From Microglena sp. YARC (lineage: Eukaryota > Chlorophyta > Chlorophyceae > Chlamydomonadales > Chlamydomonadaceae), in NCBI GenBank assembly GCA_022414725.1, contig CM039465.1:16299706-16363705 (forward strand): DNA of 64,000 nt, in the 5' to 3' direction. The notes beneath the pieces are model-generated. The model ran no database searches. It was given only the letters and a program-made list of their open reading frames with translations, and was not told the DNA's origin. The translations under genes were made by a program, and so were the position numbers. This document shows, one piece after another, positions 1 to 11,778 of the stretch. Position 1 is the stretch's first letter, and every line of letters begins with the position of its first letter.

Positions 1-170
1 TTGGCAATATGATATCATATGATATCATGTCATCATATGATATCATCTAATGCCGGTGGCCTGGCTAGGCTAAAGTTACCATTTGCATACATATCTTATG
101 CTGCAATTTGTATGATATCATATGATATCATTCTCGCCTTTGGCTAGTATCATATGATTTGCCGATCCCT
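1..170. mobile_element. hAT-like MITE, copy 1 (left end cut by window)
   Basis: AT-rich non-autonomous element built of TGATATCATATGATATCAT-type palindromes, ending GATTTGCCGATCCCT. It matches the copies at 5271-5439 and 58131-58327, which have complete ends and 8-bp target duplications. The left terminus lies before base 1. Confidence 0.7.
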
Positions 171-209
171 ACGTAGAAGGGAAGACTGAGACCCTTCACA
201 ACAAATCGT

Positions 210-291
210 GAACCTAGCAACGGGTTTGAACCCCCGACCTGTCAGTTAAAGCTGGTACTCCTGTACCAACAAAGCCCGAGCTCACGTTTGT
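210..291 (-). other. tRNA-like sequence (degenerate, possibly SINE-derived)
   Basis: Read on the minus strand, a box-A-like GGCTTTGTTGGTA and a box-B-like GGGTTCAAACCC lie at roughly tRNA spacing. I cannot form a proper 7-bp acceptor stem or a normal anticodon loop, so I do not call a functional tRNA. Confidence 0.3.
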
Positions 292-299
292 ACATATTT

Positions 300-930
300 A
301 GGTATGGTGCATAGGAGGGAAGCCTGTGACCCTTCGCAACTCATGAGCAGCTCCCAACCTTTTGCTCCCGAATCCCTTAGAGCCAGTCTTAACGAGGGGG
401 GGGGGAGCCCAGAGTTGGCTGAAATACAATGTAACAATCCAATCCAATCCATACTATCTTGAGAGATATGTTTGGCTGGTCTACTGTTTATTTATTTGTT
501 TCTTTGGTTGCTCTTGGGGGAAGGGATTGAGGGGGGGTGTGGGGGGGGGAGGGGGGGGGGGGGGGGGTCTGACTTTCTATGCATAAAAAAAACGCAACCT
601 AGTGCACGATCAGCTTTCCAGAACTACTGAAATATTGAAGTTAAGCGCAGTTGAGTGGATGGCTCAGGCTGCCAAGAGAAGCGGGAAAGTAAAGCGCTGG
701 CTGGTTTGTGTCAAGAGACCCACCTCCTTGGGTGAGACTTACCACCACCACCACCACCACCACCACACAGACATGATCAAACACACAGACAAACACAACA
801 ACCACTGCTGTTCAAAACGCTTTGTTTTGAGAGGCCCTTTACGTTCTATGAGCGGCTCCCAACCTTGTTGCTTCCGAATCCCTTTGAGCCAGTCTTAACG
901 GGGATGCTAATTCCTGCAGGACAGAGGGAA
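300..930. repeat. Dispersed repeat pair with G-run and CAC triplet run
   Basis: A block around 330-400 (GAGCAGCTCCCAACC...CCAGTCTTAACG) recurs at about 833-903. Between them are a G-rich run (531-567) and a CAC triplet run (741-765). The small open frames here (including a His run) have no coding character. Confidence 0.5.
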
Positions 931-934
931 ACAA

Positions 935-1175
935 GAGGTTGGTACAGGAGTACCTTTTCAGCTACATTTTCATACCAATGTTACACCAGGTGGGACAAAG
1001 CAGTGTTTTTCTTTTCAGGTACTTTTTGAGCTACATTTTCATACCAATATTTTTCTTTTCAGCTACCTTTTCATACCAATGTTTGTCTTTTCAGCTACGA
1101 GCAACAGCTTCTAGGAAGATCCCCTTCTTGGCTACCTAGCCAAACCGTACGCAACCTAGCACACCTTGAAGCTGC
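935..1175. repeat. Dispersed 'TAGCTGAAAAGAA / GCCTAGAAGCT' repeat
   Basis: CTTTTCAGCTAC and TTTTCATACCAAT motifs recur within it. It has an inverted relative at 62745-62890 and related blocks at 9895-10080, 34985-35500 and 37940-38600. Confidence 0.55.
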
Positions 1176-1179
1176 CGTT

Positions 1180-1374
1180 CAGGGTACTTCCAAGCGTGCG
1201 CTTTTGCGCGCTGGCGCGCTGCCTTTTTGAGCCCCACTGCACGTTTCGTGCAGTTTTTTGCAACCCCCTGTGGGCGCAGCAAGCAATTTTTGCACTTTTT
1301 GCTCTACAAAGCGCAGTTTTTTTGTTTTCAAGTGTGATACAGCGCTGGCCAATTTGGTCAATGGAAGTACCCTG
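1180..1374. mobile_element. Short TIR element (MITE), copy 1
   Basis: 195-bp element with perfect 13-bp terminal inverted repeats CAGGGTACTTCCA / TGGAAGTACCCTG and a GCGC-rich palindromic interior. A nearly full copy lies at 59946-60138 and a diverged, truncated one from 61320. CAGGG ends are typical of hAT elements; the flanks here do not show a clean 8-bp duplication. Confidence 0.75.
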
Positions 1375-1770
1375 CTGCCCGATCTCAGTTTTTTCTAGCA
1401 CTGTTTGAAATCATTGGGTGCTGCCCACTGGCTGGTTGGGAAAGCTACCTAGGAGCTGCTTCTTGAAGCCGTAAAGACAAGTACTAAGCGCGTGTCACAA
1501 GCGAAACGAAAAACGCTCTAGCAGTGACGGGGGAGGCTGTGAGTTTTTTCGAAAGTAGAGGAGAAAGTAGCTACTCATAGCCGAACAAAGCTACACAATA
1601 TTGAACAACTTTTGCGAAGGATCTTGACCGCTGCGATGCTGATAACTCAAGTCATGCACACTCCAACTATGAGCCAAATTTTTGGGTGCGGAGGTGCCCG
1701 GTATTGTTCAAACGCCTGGACAAACGGAGGCACGAAGAGACGGCAAAGAGAGACACGGGAGTAATTTGAT
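1375..1770. other. No recognisable feature
   Basis: Ordinary unique-looking DNA. I see no convincing reading frame, RNA gene or repeat. Confidence 0.5.
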
Positions 1771-2265
1771 TTTTCAGAGTTTGTTTTTGAAAAATACCAT
1801 TTTCAAAGTCAAATTCAAACATGTGGATGTACCACTATGGCTTATTGGACAATACATAGGGGTTGTACTCCAGTTATAGCCGGAGGGTCGTCGACCGGCA
1901 CGGTAACTGGAATCTAGATGCTATGTCGGCTCAACCACCGCATACTTACGATCCGGTTCCCTTGCAGACATTCAGCGGATGATTTGGGTTCAAGGTTTCT
2001 GAAGAACCCGGACTTCGTACATGAAATCGAGAATTTGGCCTGGAAATCTGAGAATTCTCGCGAGAATTCTCGATAATTGGCCTGAGATTCTGAGAACCAA
2101 GTCCAAAGTACTAAGTGTGCTTCCCAAATCATCCCCTGAATTGCTATAAGTTGACGCTGTAAAATCCCCATGCAATTTGAGAAAGATATAAACCTTTTAT
2201 TCCACTTTTCCCTAAACTGTATTTTGTATTACCAGTAATACACAGTCACCCAGGACAAACACTAG
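1771..2265. repeat. Dispersed repeat interrupted by a MITE
   Basis: The parts 1771-1968 and 2149-2265 match, in inverted orientation, the uninterrupted repeat at 42345-42625 (shared blocks ATCCCCATGCAATT, TTCCACTTTTCCCT, CCCAGGACAAA). The segment 1969-2148 is a separate element inserted into it. Confidence 0.65.
1969..2148. mobile_element. MITE with central GAGAATTCTCGCGAGAATTCTC-like palindrome, copy 1
   Basis: About 180 bp and nearly identical to 21675-21864. The TIRs read (AGCAATTCAG)CGGATGATTTGGG and CCCAAATCATCCCCTGAATTGCT; the outermost left bases are diverged in this copy. The central palindrome is built on two GAATTC sites. Confidence 0.75.
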
Positions 2266-2298
2266 GGCTGGGGGGTCCAGAGGGGGCTAAAGCGAATA

Positions 2299-2506
2299 AG
2301 TCCTATGCAGCGTCGCAAGCGACGCGGAAAATTGGCGGAGTGTGTTGGCAACGGAACGAAAGGTGGCAACGATGGAGCTGACCGAAGCGAGTTAGTTACG
2401 CGACCGTTGGCTGACGTGTCGGGCTTCAATTTTTGTAGTTCGGTCGGACAAACGGACAAATGGGTAAACATGGGGGCTCCCGCCCCCTTGAAGAGGGGGC
2501 TTTGCC
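2299..2506 (+). mobile_element. Element A (short interspersed element with terminal hairpins), copy 1
   Basis: About 208 bp. One end carries the perfect hairpin GCGTCGCAAGCGACGC, the other a GGGGGCTCC...GAAGAGGGGGCT inverted repeat. Six copies occur in the window: 2299 (+), 18485 (-), 31421 (+), 37571 (-), 51722 (-) and 61675 (-, expanded). The short frames inside are not conserved between copies. Confidence 0.75.
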
Positions 2507-2756
2507 AAAAACAGGCAGGACAAAGCATGGCAGGCACTAAGTGTAGAGTCTTTAGTTAATGGTATTCCACACTTAAGTGTCAGGTCTATGGTGAACGGTA
2601 TTCCACACTTAAGTGTGAAGTCTTTGGTTCACGTTATTACACAATTATATTGCGGTCCAGCCGCACAGTAAAAACAATAATAACTTAATTTAGAACCAAG
2701 AAGCAATTAGACAGCCAGCCAGCCAGCCAGCCAGAAGCCAGCCAGCCACCTTCAAT
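2507..2756. repeat. Short ACACTTAAGTGT repeats and CAGC run
   Basis: The palindrome CACTTAAGTG with its flank repeats two to three times at 2540-2635, and CAGC repeats at 2715-2745. Nothing coding is seen. Confidence 0.45.
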
Positions 2757-3470
2757 ATATCTCTTCCAAGTCCCTTTAGTCTATTTGGGTACTACCTAGA
2801 CTGTAACAAACAAAGAAACAATACAAAAGAAGGAAACACACACACAAACAAAAGAAAGCACCTCTTCCAAGTCACACTAGTCTAATTGGCTACCCCCTGG
2901 ACTGTAACAAACAAAGAAACAAACAAAGGAAAGAACCTCTTCCAAGTCCCTTTATTCCGATTGGCTCCCCCCTGGACTGTACAAAAAATTAACAAACAAA
3001 CAAAGGAAAGAACCCCTTCCAAGTCCCTCTATTATAATTGGCTAACCCCAGGACTGTAACAAACAAATAAAACAAAGTCAAAATATATAACCTCTTCCAA
3101 GTCACTTAAGGCTAATTGGCTACCCCCTGGACTGTAACAACAAAGAAACAAACAAAAAAGAAAGAAACAAAAGAAAGAACCCCTTCCAAGTCCCTTTATT
3201 CTAATTGGCTCCCCCCTGGACTGTAACAAAAAATAAAAAAACAAAATGAACAAACAAACAAAGAAAAGAACCCATTCCAAGTACCTTTATTCGAATTGGC
3301 TGACCCCAGGACTTTAACAAACAAAGAAAAAAACAGTCAAAATATGTAACCTCTTCCAAGTCACTTAAGGCTAATTGACTACCCCCTGGACTGTAACAAA
3401 GAAGAAACAAACAAGGGAACAAACAAAGGAACAAACAAAGGAAAGAACTTCCTCTACCCGAAAAAACATC
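2757..3470. repeat. Tandem repeat, ~80-90 bp units
   Basis: About seven units contain CCTCTTCCAAGTCCCTTTA, GATTGGCT and CCCCTGGACTGTAAC, separated by A-rich AAACAAACAAAG spacers. The core AAGTCCCTTTAG...CCTGGACTGTAAC also occurs singly at 35580-35625, 43280-43335 and 62448-62490 (inverted), so a dispersed repeat has been amplified here. Confidence 0.7.
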
Positions 3471-3589
3471 GAAATCGAAAAACTTAGTTGTTTTGTTTTG
3501 GTGTTTGAAGGGATTTCTCTCCCGGAAATCAGTTAATTTGTCCGGACCTCAAAAAAAAAGTTACTCCAAATCTAAGTCTCACTTGCATA

Positions 3590-3835
3590 CCCAATGATGC
3601 CCACTTTGGGCGCCGACACACCAAGGCCAGTAAAACTAGACCAGTAAATTCGCACTTTGACCAGCAAAAACTAGACCAGTAAATTTGCACCTACATACCC
3701 AATGTTGCCCACTTTGGGCGCCGACACACCTAGGCCAGTAAACCTAGACCAGCATATCACACCTAGACCAGTAAATTCGCACCTGCATATCCAATGTTGC
3801 CCACTTTGGACGCCGACACACCTAGGCCAGTAAGG
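3590..3835. repeat. Tandem repeat at the 3' end of the SET gene
   Basis: Three units of roughly 100 bp (CCCAATGTTGCCCACTTTGG, CGCCGACACACC, AGGCCAGTAAA). The copy next to the gene overlaps its last codons and predicted stop, so this array too is seeded from gene sequence. Confidence 0.65.
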
Positions 3836-3944
3836 ACGCTAGTCAAGATCTTCTTCTTTTCCATGCGATACACTAAGGCAGCGGCCAGCTCAGGCTCAGT
3901 GGGGCCTGCCTCTAGGAGCATTCCGTCCTCTTCCAAGGACGAGC
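3763..3944 (-). CDS. SET gene exon 9 (C-terminus, stop codon)
   Basis: The acceptor reads TTGAAG|GCTCG. Together with the last G of exon 8 it gives GSSLEEDGMLLEAG, then ELAAALVYRMEKKKILTSVL, the usual end of the LSMT substrate-binding domain. The frame runs on about 22 residues into the adjoining repeat before a TAG at 3763-3765, so the true end could be slightly earlier. Copies of this acceptor lie upstream near 5010-5040, 5707-5745, 5890-5930 and 6185-6215. Confidence 0.85.
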
Positions 3945-6900
3945 CTTCAAGGAAGGTGGTGGTCGTAATGTAAGTAGTGACGGTGGCCGTATTGTAAATA
4001 TTGTAGTATGAGGAAGAGAGAGCATTGCCAGTGGTCGTAATGTTAGTATTGGCGGTGGCCGTATTGTTAATATTGCAGTAAGCGGGCTGTAAGAGGTATT
4101 GTTCCTATTGTAGTAAGAGGAAGAGAGAGCATTGCCAGTGTTCGTAATGTTAGTATTGACGGTGGTCGTATGATAAGTATCCTATTCTTAATATTTTAGT
4201 AAGAGGAAAAGAGAGCATTGCCAGTGTTCGTAATGTTAGCATTGACGGTGGTCGTATGATACGTATCCTATTCTTCATATTGTAGTAAGAGGAAGAGCGA
4301 GCATTGCCAGTGGTTGTATTGTTAGTATTGACGGTGGTCGTATGATAAGTATCCTATTCTTAATATTGTAGTATGAGGAAGAGAGAGCATTGCCAGTGGT
4401 CGTAATGTTAGTATTGACGGTGGTCGTATGACAAGTATCCTATTCTTTATATTTTAGTAAGAGGAAAAGAGAGCATTGCCAGTGGTCGTAATGTTAGTAT
4501 TGGCGGTGGTCGTATTGTTAATATCGCAGTAAGCGGGCTGTAAGAGGTATTGTTCCTATTGTAGTAAGAGGAAGAGAGAGCATTGCCAGTGTTCGTAATG
4601 TTAGTATTGACGGTGGTCGTATGATAAGTATCCTATTCTTAATATTTTAGTAAGAGGAAAAGAGAGCATTGCCAGTGTTCGTAATGTTAGCATTGACGGT
4701 GGTCGTATGATACGTATCCTATTCTTCATATTGTAGTAAGAGGAAGAGCGAGCATTGCCAGTGTTCGTAATGTTAGTATTGACGGTGGTCGTATGACAAG
4801 TATCCTATTCTTTATATTTTAGTAAGAGGAAAAGAGAGCATTGCCAGTGGTCGTAATGTTAGTATTGGCGGTGGTCGTATTGTTAATATTGCAGTAAGCG
4901 GGCTGTAAGAGGTATTGTTCCTATTGTAGTAAGAGGAAGAGAGAGCATTGCCAGTGGCCGTAATGTTAGCATTGACGGTGGTCGTATGATAAGTATCTTA
5001 TTGTTAATGTTGGAGCAAGCGGACGAGGCTTGAAGGAAAGTGATCGTAATGTTTGTATTGATTGTGGCCGTATTTTAATACTGTAGTAAGAGGAAGAGAC
5101 GTAGCAGCAGAAGGTGGCCACATAGGGGTATTGCGCATTTTGTTGGATGCCCCAGAGCATGCTGCACATGCTGACTGCCGAGATGGTCTGTCACTTACGG
5201 AGAGCATTGCCAACGGTTGTTATGTTAGTAATGACGGCAGTCGTATACTTAGAATCCTATTGTTAATATTAGGGATCGGCAATATGATATCATATGATAT
5301 GATATGATGCCGGCGGTCTGACTAGGTAACTTTGGCCTATGGTGTCATATCATATGATATTAAATCATATGATATTTGTATGATATCATATGATACCATA
5401 CTCGTGTTTAGTCAACATCATATGATTTGCCGGTCCCTATTAATATTGGAGCAAGCGGCCTGTACGATGTATTGTTAATCTACTAGGAGGCGGAAGAGAG
5501 AGCATTGCCAGGGGTCGTAATGATAGTACTGAAAGTGGTCGTATATAAGTATCCTATTGTTGATATTGGAGCAAGAGGCCTGTACAATGTATTGTTAATC
5601 TACTAGGAGGTGGAAGAGAGAGCATTGCCAGTGGTTGTAATGTTAGTACTGAAAGTGGTCGTATATAAGTATCCTATTGTTGATATTGGAGCAAGCAGTC
5701 CCCTTCCAAGGACGAGCCTACAAGGGAGGTGGTGGTCGTAATGTTAGTAGTGATGGTGGTTGTATTGTGAATATTGCAGTAAGCGGGCTGTAAAAGATAT
5801 TGCTAATATAGTTGGAAGAGGAAGCGAGTGCTAGTATTCATGGTGGTTGTATGGTTATTATTGTGGTTGTAGTATCTTATTGTTAATGTTGGAGCAAGCA
5901 GACGAGGCTTCAAGGAAAGTGATCGTAATGCTAGTATTGACGGTGGCCGTATTGTTAATATAGTAGTAAGCGGAAGAGAGAGCATTGCCAGTGGTTGTAT
6001 TGTTAGTATTGACGGTGGCCATATGATAAGTATCCTACTGTTAATATTGGAGCAAGCAGTGGAGGGGGGAGGCTAGCCAGGGGTTTGCCAGCCCGGGGGT
6101 AACCGGTTACCCCTAAACCTGAACCCCCCTAAAGCCTAAACTTCCACCCCCGGGCTAGCTTCCCCCCAGCGCAAGCGGTCCCCTTCCAAGGACGAGCCTA
6201 CATGGGAGGTGATCGTGTTGCTTGTATTGCCTTCCAGGCTGACTTTACCAACGTCTTCCGTAACCTCAGCACCGGCAAGGATGGTGATTTAGGTATGGAG
6301 GGGGGGCAGGAGTGGGGGAAATGGGGTGGGTGTGGGGGAAGGGGAGAGGGAAGAGTTAAAGAGGTGTGTGTGTGTGGTGGTGGTGGTGATGGGGGGCGCA
6401 TTTGGTTGTATTGCTTGTATTGCCTTTCCTTTGTTGAATTCGTGATTTATCTGACATATGTGATGTATATCTGACATTGACATTCATCTGACACATGTGA
6501 TGACATATTTGATGCGTTTTATCTGACACATGTGATGTACATCTGACAGTGACATTTATCTGACACATGTGATGTACATCTGACAGTGACATTTATCTGA
6601 CACATGTGATGTACATCTGACAGTGACATTTATCTGACACATGTGATGTACATCTGACAGCGACATTTATCTGACACATGTGATGTCTCATATTTGCATC
6701 ATCGGCGTACGGGAGGGTCCCCTTAATACCACGCCCCTCATAGCGATATCTTTTTGTTGCTTTTATATTTTGCAGGATCTTTTTCTTCACTGCATGGTAA
6801 ACGGGCCGGTTACTTGTCGCTGTAGCCTTTTCTTAATTGAATCTGGTTGAATGCGTGATTTATCTGATGTGTGATATTTAATATTTGCAATGTCGGCGTA

Positions 6901-9900
6901 CGGGCGGGTCCCCTTAACACCACGCCCCTCCTAGCGTTATCCTTTTGTTGCTTTTTATATTTTGCAGGATCTCCTTTTTCCGAGTATACAGTAAAACAGG
7001 CCGGTTACTTGTCTGAATTCTTTGTTGGATCTAGTTGAATGCTTGATTCATCTGAGATATGTGATATTTCATATTTACAAGGTCTGCGTATGGGAGGGTC
7101 CCCTTAATACCACGCCCCTCCTAGCGTTATCTTTTTGTTGCTTTTCTTATTTGCAGGATCTTCTTCATCACTGTACTGTAAAACGGGCCGGTAACTTGTC
7201 TGTATTGCCTTTTCTTCATAACTGTACTGTAAAACGGGCCGGTAACTTGTCTGTATTGCCTTTTCTTCATCACTGTACTGTAAAACGGGCCGGTAACTTG
7301 TCTGTATTGCCTTTTCTTCATCACTGTACTGTATAACGGGCCGGTAACTTGTCTGTATTGCCTTTTCTTCATCACTGTACTGTAAAACGGGCCTGTTACT
7401 TGTCTGTATTGCCTTTTCTTCATCACTGTACTGTAAAACGGGCCGGTTACTTGTCTGTATTGCCTTTTCTTCATCACTGTACTGTAAAACGGGCCGGTAC
7501 CTTGTCTGTATTGCCTTTTCTTCATCACTGTACTGTAAAACGGGCCGGTAACTTGTCTGTATTGCCTTTTCTTCATCACTGTACTGTAAAACGGGCCGGT
7601 TACTTGTCTGTATTGCCTTTTCTTCATCACTGTACTGTAGAACGGGCCGGATACTTGTCTGTATTGCCTTTTCTTCATCACTGTACTGTAAAACAGGCTG
7701 GTAACTTGTCTGTATTGCCTTTTCTTCATCACTGTACTGCATAACGGGCCGGTAACTTGTCTGTATTGCCTTTTCTTCATCACTGTACTGTATAACGGGC
7801 CGGTAACTTGTCTGTATTGCCTTTTCTTCATCACTGTACTGTAAAACGGGCCTGTTACTTGTCTGTATTGCCTTTTCTTCATCACTGTACTGTAAAATGG
7901 GCCGGTTACTTGTCTGTATTGCCTTTTCTTCATCACTGTACTGTAAAACGGGCCGGTAACTTGTCTGTATTGCCTTTTCTTCATCACTGTACTGTAAAAC
8001 GGGCCGGTAACTTGTCTGTATTGCCTTTTCTTCATCACTGTACTGTAAAACGGGCCGGTTACTTGTCTGTATTGCCTTTTCTTCATCACTGTACTGTAGA
8101 ACGGGCCGGATACTTGTCTGTATTGCCTTTTCTTCATCACTGTACTGTAAAACAGGCTGGTAACTTGTCTGTATTGCCTTTTCTTCATCACTGTACTGCA
8201 TAACGGGCCGGTAACTTGTCTGTATTGCTTTTCTTCATCACTGTACTGTATAACGGGCCGGTAACTTGTCTGTATTGCCTTTTCTTCATCACTGTACTGT
8301 AAAACGGGCCTGTTACTTGTCTGTATTGCCTTTTCTTCATCACTGTACTGTAAAATGGGCCGGTTACTTGTCTGTATTGCCTTTTCTTCATCACTGTACT
8401 GTAAAACGGGCCGGTAACTTGTCTGTATTGCCTTTTCTTCATCACTGTACTGTAAAACGGGCCGGTAAACTTGTCTGTATTGCCTTTTCTTCATCACTGT
8501 ACTGTAAAACGGGCCGGTTACTTGTCTGTATTGCCTTTTCTTCATCACTGTACTGTAGAACGGGCCGGATACTTGTCTGTATTGCCTTTTCTTCATCACT
8601 GTACTGTAAAACAGGCTGGTAACTTGTCTGTATTGCCTTTTCTTCATCACTGTACTGTAGAACGGGCCGGTAACTTGTCTGTATTGCCTTTTCTTCATCA
8701 CTGTACTGTAAAACAGGCTGGTAACTTGTCTGTATTGCCTTTTCTTCATCACTGTACTGCATAACGGGCCGGTAACTTGTCTGTATTGCCTTTTCTTCAT
8801 CACTGTACTGTAAAACGGGCCGGTAACTTGTCTGTATTGCCTATTCTTCATAACTGTACTGTAAAACGGGCCGGTAACTTGTCTGTACTGCCTTTTCTTC
8901 ATCACTGTACTGTAAAACGGGCCGGTAACTTGTCTGTATTGCCTTTTCTTCATCACTGTACTGTAAAACGGGCCGGTTACTTGTCTGTATTGCCTTTTCT
9001 TCATCACTGTACTGTAAAACGGGCCGGTAACTTGTCTGTATTGCCTTTTCTTCATCACTGTACTGTAAAACGGGCCGGTAACTTGTCTGTACTGCCTTTT
9101 CTTCATCACTGTACTGTAAAACGGGCCGGTAACTTGTCTGTATTGCCTTTTCTTCATCACTGTACTGTAAAACGGGCCGGTAACTTGTCTGTATTGCCTT
9201 TTCTTCATCACTGTACTGTAAAACGGGCCGGTACCTTGTCTGTATTGCCTTTTCTTCATCACTGTACTGTAAAACAGGCTGGTAACTTGTCTGTATTGCC
9301 TTTTCTTCATCACTGTACTGCATAACGGGCCGGTAACTTGTCTGTATTGCCTTTTCTTCATCACTGTACTGTAAAACGGGCCGGTAACTTGTCTGTATTG
9401 CCTTTTCTTCATCACTGTACTGTAAAACGGGCCGGTAACTTGTCTGTATTGCCTTTTCTTCATCACTGTACTGTGAAACAGGCTGGTAACTTGTCTGTAT
9501 TGCCTTTTCTTTGTCGAATCTGGCTGAATGCGTGATTTATCTGATGTGTGATATTTGCAAGGTCGGCGTACAGGCGGGTCCCCTTTACACCATGCCCCTC
9601 AAAGCATTTTATCATACTTACCGGTATGTGTATTTGCCACCGTGGCCCTAACCTGGCTTGCCCCAATCCTCCACTCAATTCTCCTTGAAATGAATGCCAC
9701 TCTTGTGTAACACGACGCCAATTTTGGGTTGGGGTTGGGGTTGAGGGTGGGGTTGCCCCACCCCCACCCCCAACCCCACTCTCTTGTGTAACGCGACGCC
9801 AATTTTTCGCGTCGCTTGCAACTCGCGCTTGGGATTTATTTACAAATATTTGCAGGATTTTCTTCTCCATCGTATGGTAAAATACGGCCAGTCATGGGAG

Positions 9901-11722
9901 CTGCCTAGAAGCAGCATCATGTAGCCGACTTGGCTACCCCCTGGACGGTAAAATACAGCCAGTCATGGGAGCTGCCTAGAAGCAGCATCGTGTAGCCGCA
10001 TAGGCCACCCCCTGGACTGTAACACACGGCCAGTCATGGGAGCTGCCTAGAAGCAGCTTCTTGTAGCTGAATTGACAAAAGAAGAAAACAGCTTGAGTTA
10101 TAAGCTTTTTTAAACAACAAAAAATAGCAGTAACATGGTGCTATGCGACGCACCAAGGGCCTTCAGCTCCAGGGTGCATGCCTGGACCAAACTAAAGGTG
10201 CTATACATAAATGTACAACCCCCCAAGGGACAGAATTGCACAACCCAAATAGGGACATAATTATACAACCCTCATGAGGGACATATTTGTAAAATCCTCA
10301 AAGGAACAGAATAACCTCAAAAGGGGACAGAATAACATGGGTATAAGTGACTCACCTAGGGCCTGCTGCTCCAGAGTGAATGCTTGCACCAAAAGTGCTA
10401 CACATAATTGTATACCCCCCAAGGGACAGAATAACAAGGTGCTATGCGACTTACCAAGGGCCTGCTGCTCCAGGGTGCATGCTTGGAACAAAAGTGCCAT
10501 ACATAATTGTACAACCCCCAAAAGGGACATAGAAGTTCAATTCTCCAAGGGACAGAACAACCTCAAAAGGGGACAGAATAACAAGATTAGAAGTGACCCA
10601 CCTAGGGCCTTCAGCTCCAGGGTGCATGCTGGGACCTAGAGCTGGGTAACACGTGCGCCCAGAGCGTCTGACCCTTGGGGGCTGGGGCCCCCCAGAAACA
10701 TTTTGTACAACCCCCAAAAGGGACAGAATATCCCAGCAAGGGACAGAATAACGAGGTGGTAAGTGACTCACCTAGGGCCTTCAGCTCAAGGGTGCATGCT
10801 GGGACCTAGAGCTGAGTAACACGTGCGCCCAGAGCGTCTGACCCCTGGGAGCCCCCAGAAACAATTTATACAACAACTAAAAGAAACAGAATAACTTCAC
10901 AAGGGACGGAATAACGAGATGATATGTGACTCACCTAGGGCCTTCAGCTCCAGGGTGCAAGCTGGGACCAAAAGTGCTATAAGTATTGTACAACCCCCCA
11001 AGGGACAGAATTGTACAACCCCCCAAGGGACAGAATTGTACAACACCCAAAGGGACAGAATTGTACAACCCCCCAAGGGACAGAATTGTACAACCCCCCA
11101 AGGGACAGAATTGTACAACCCCCCAAGGAACAGAATTGTACAACCCCCCAAGGGACAGAATTGTACAACCCCCAACCAACCCCAAAGGGACAGAATTGTA
11201 CAACACCCAAAGGGACAGAATTGTACAACACCCAAAGGGACAGAATTGTACAACCCCCCAAGGGACAGAATTGTACAACCCCCCAAGGGACAGAATTGTA
11301 CAACCCCCCAAGGGACAGAACATCCCCCCAAGGGACGGAATAAGGAGGTGATACGTGACTCACCTAGGGACTTCAGCTCCAGGGTGCATGCTTGGACCAA
11401 GATCTGAGCCATGCGGGATTCCAGGGCATCTGACCCTGGAGCTACGAAGTCGGCAATGCTCTTGGCTGCATCATCGCCGCTTGCTAGGAGGTAGCGGAGG
11501 CATTGCAGGATTGGGGGTGGGAATCCTTTGCGGGAGACAACGACCTGGTAGACGATGTTTTGGGAGGATACGAGTTCAGAGTCAGGGTCTAGGGTACAGG
11601 ATGTCCAGACTCAGTCAGCAATGTACTTGAATGCATCATCCCCGCTTGCTAGGAGGTAACGGAGGCATCGCAGGCTTGGGGGTGGGAATCCTTTGCGGGA
11701 GACAATGACCTGGTAGCCGATG

Positions 11723-11778
<56 letters not shown>

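Noticed and set aside
7127..9466. 779-codon minus-strand frame and several plus-strand frames
   Set aside because: Pure product of a 51-bp repeat (17 codons). Same-length frames exist on both strands and unit indels shift frame freely.
7150..9510. CRISPR-like regular array
   Set aside because: Units are contiguous with no unique spacers, the context is a eukaryotic intron, and there are no cas genes.
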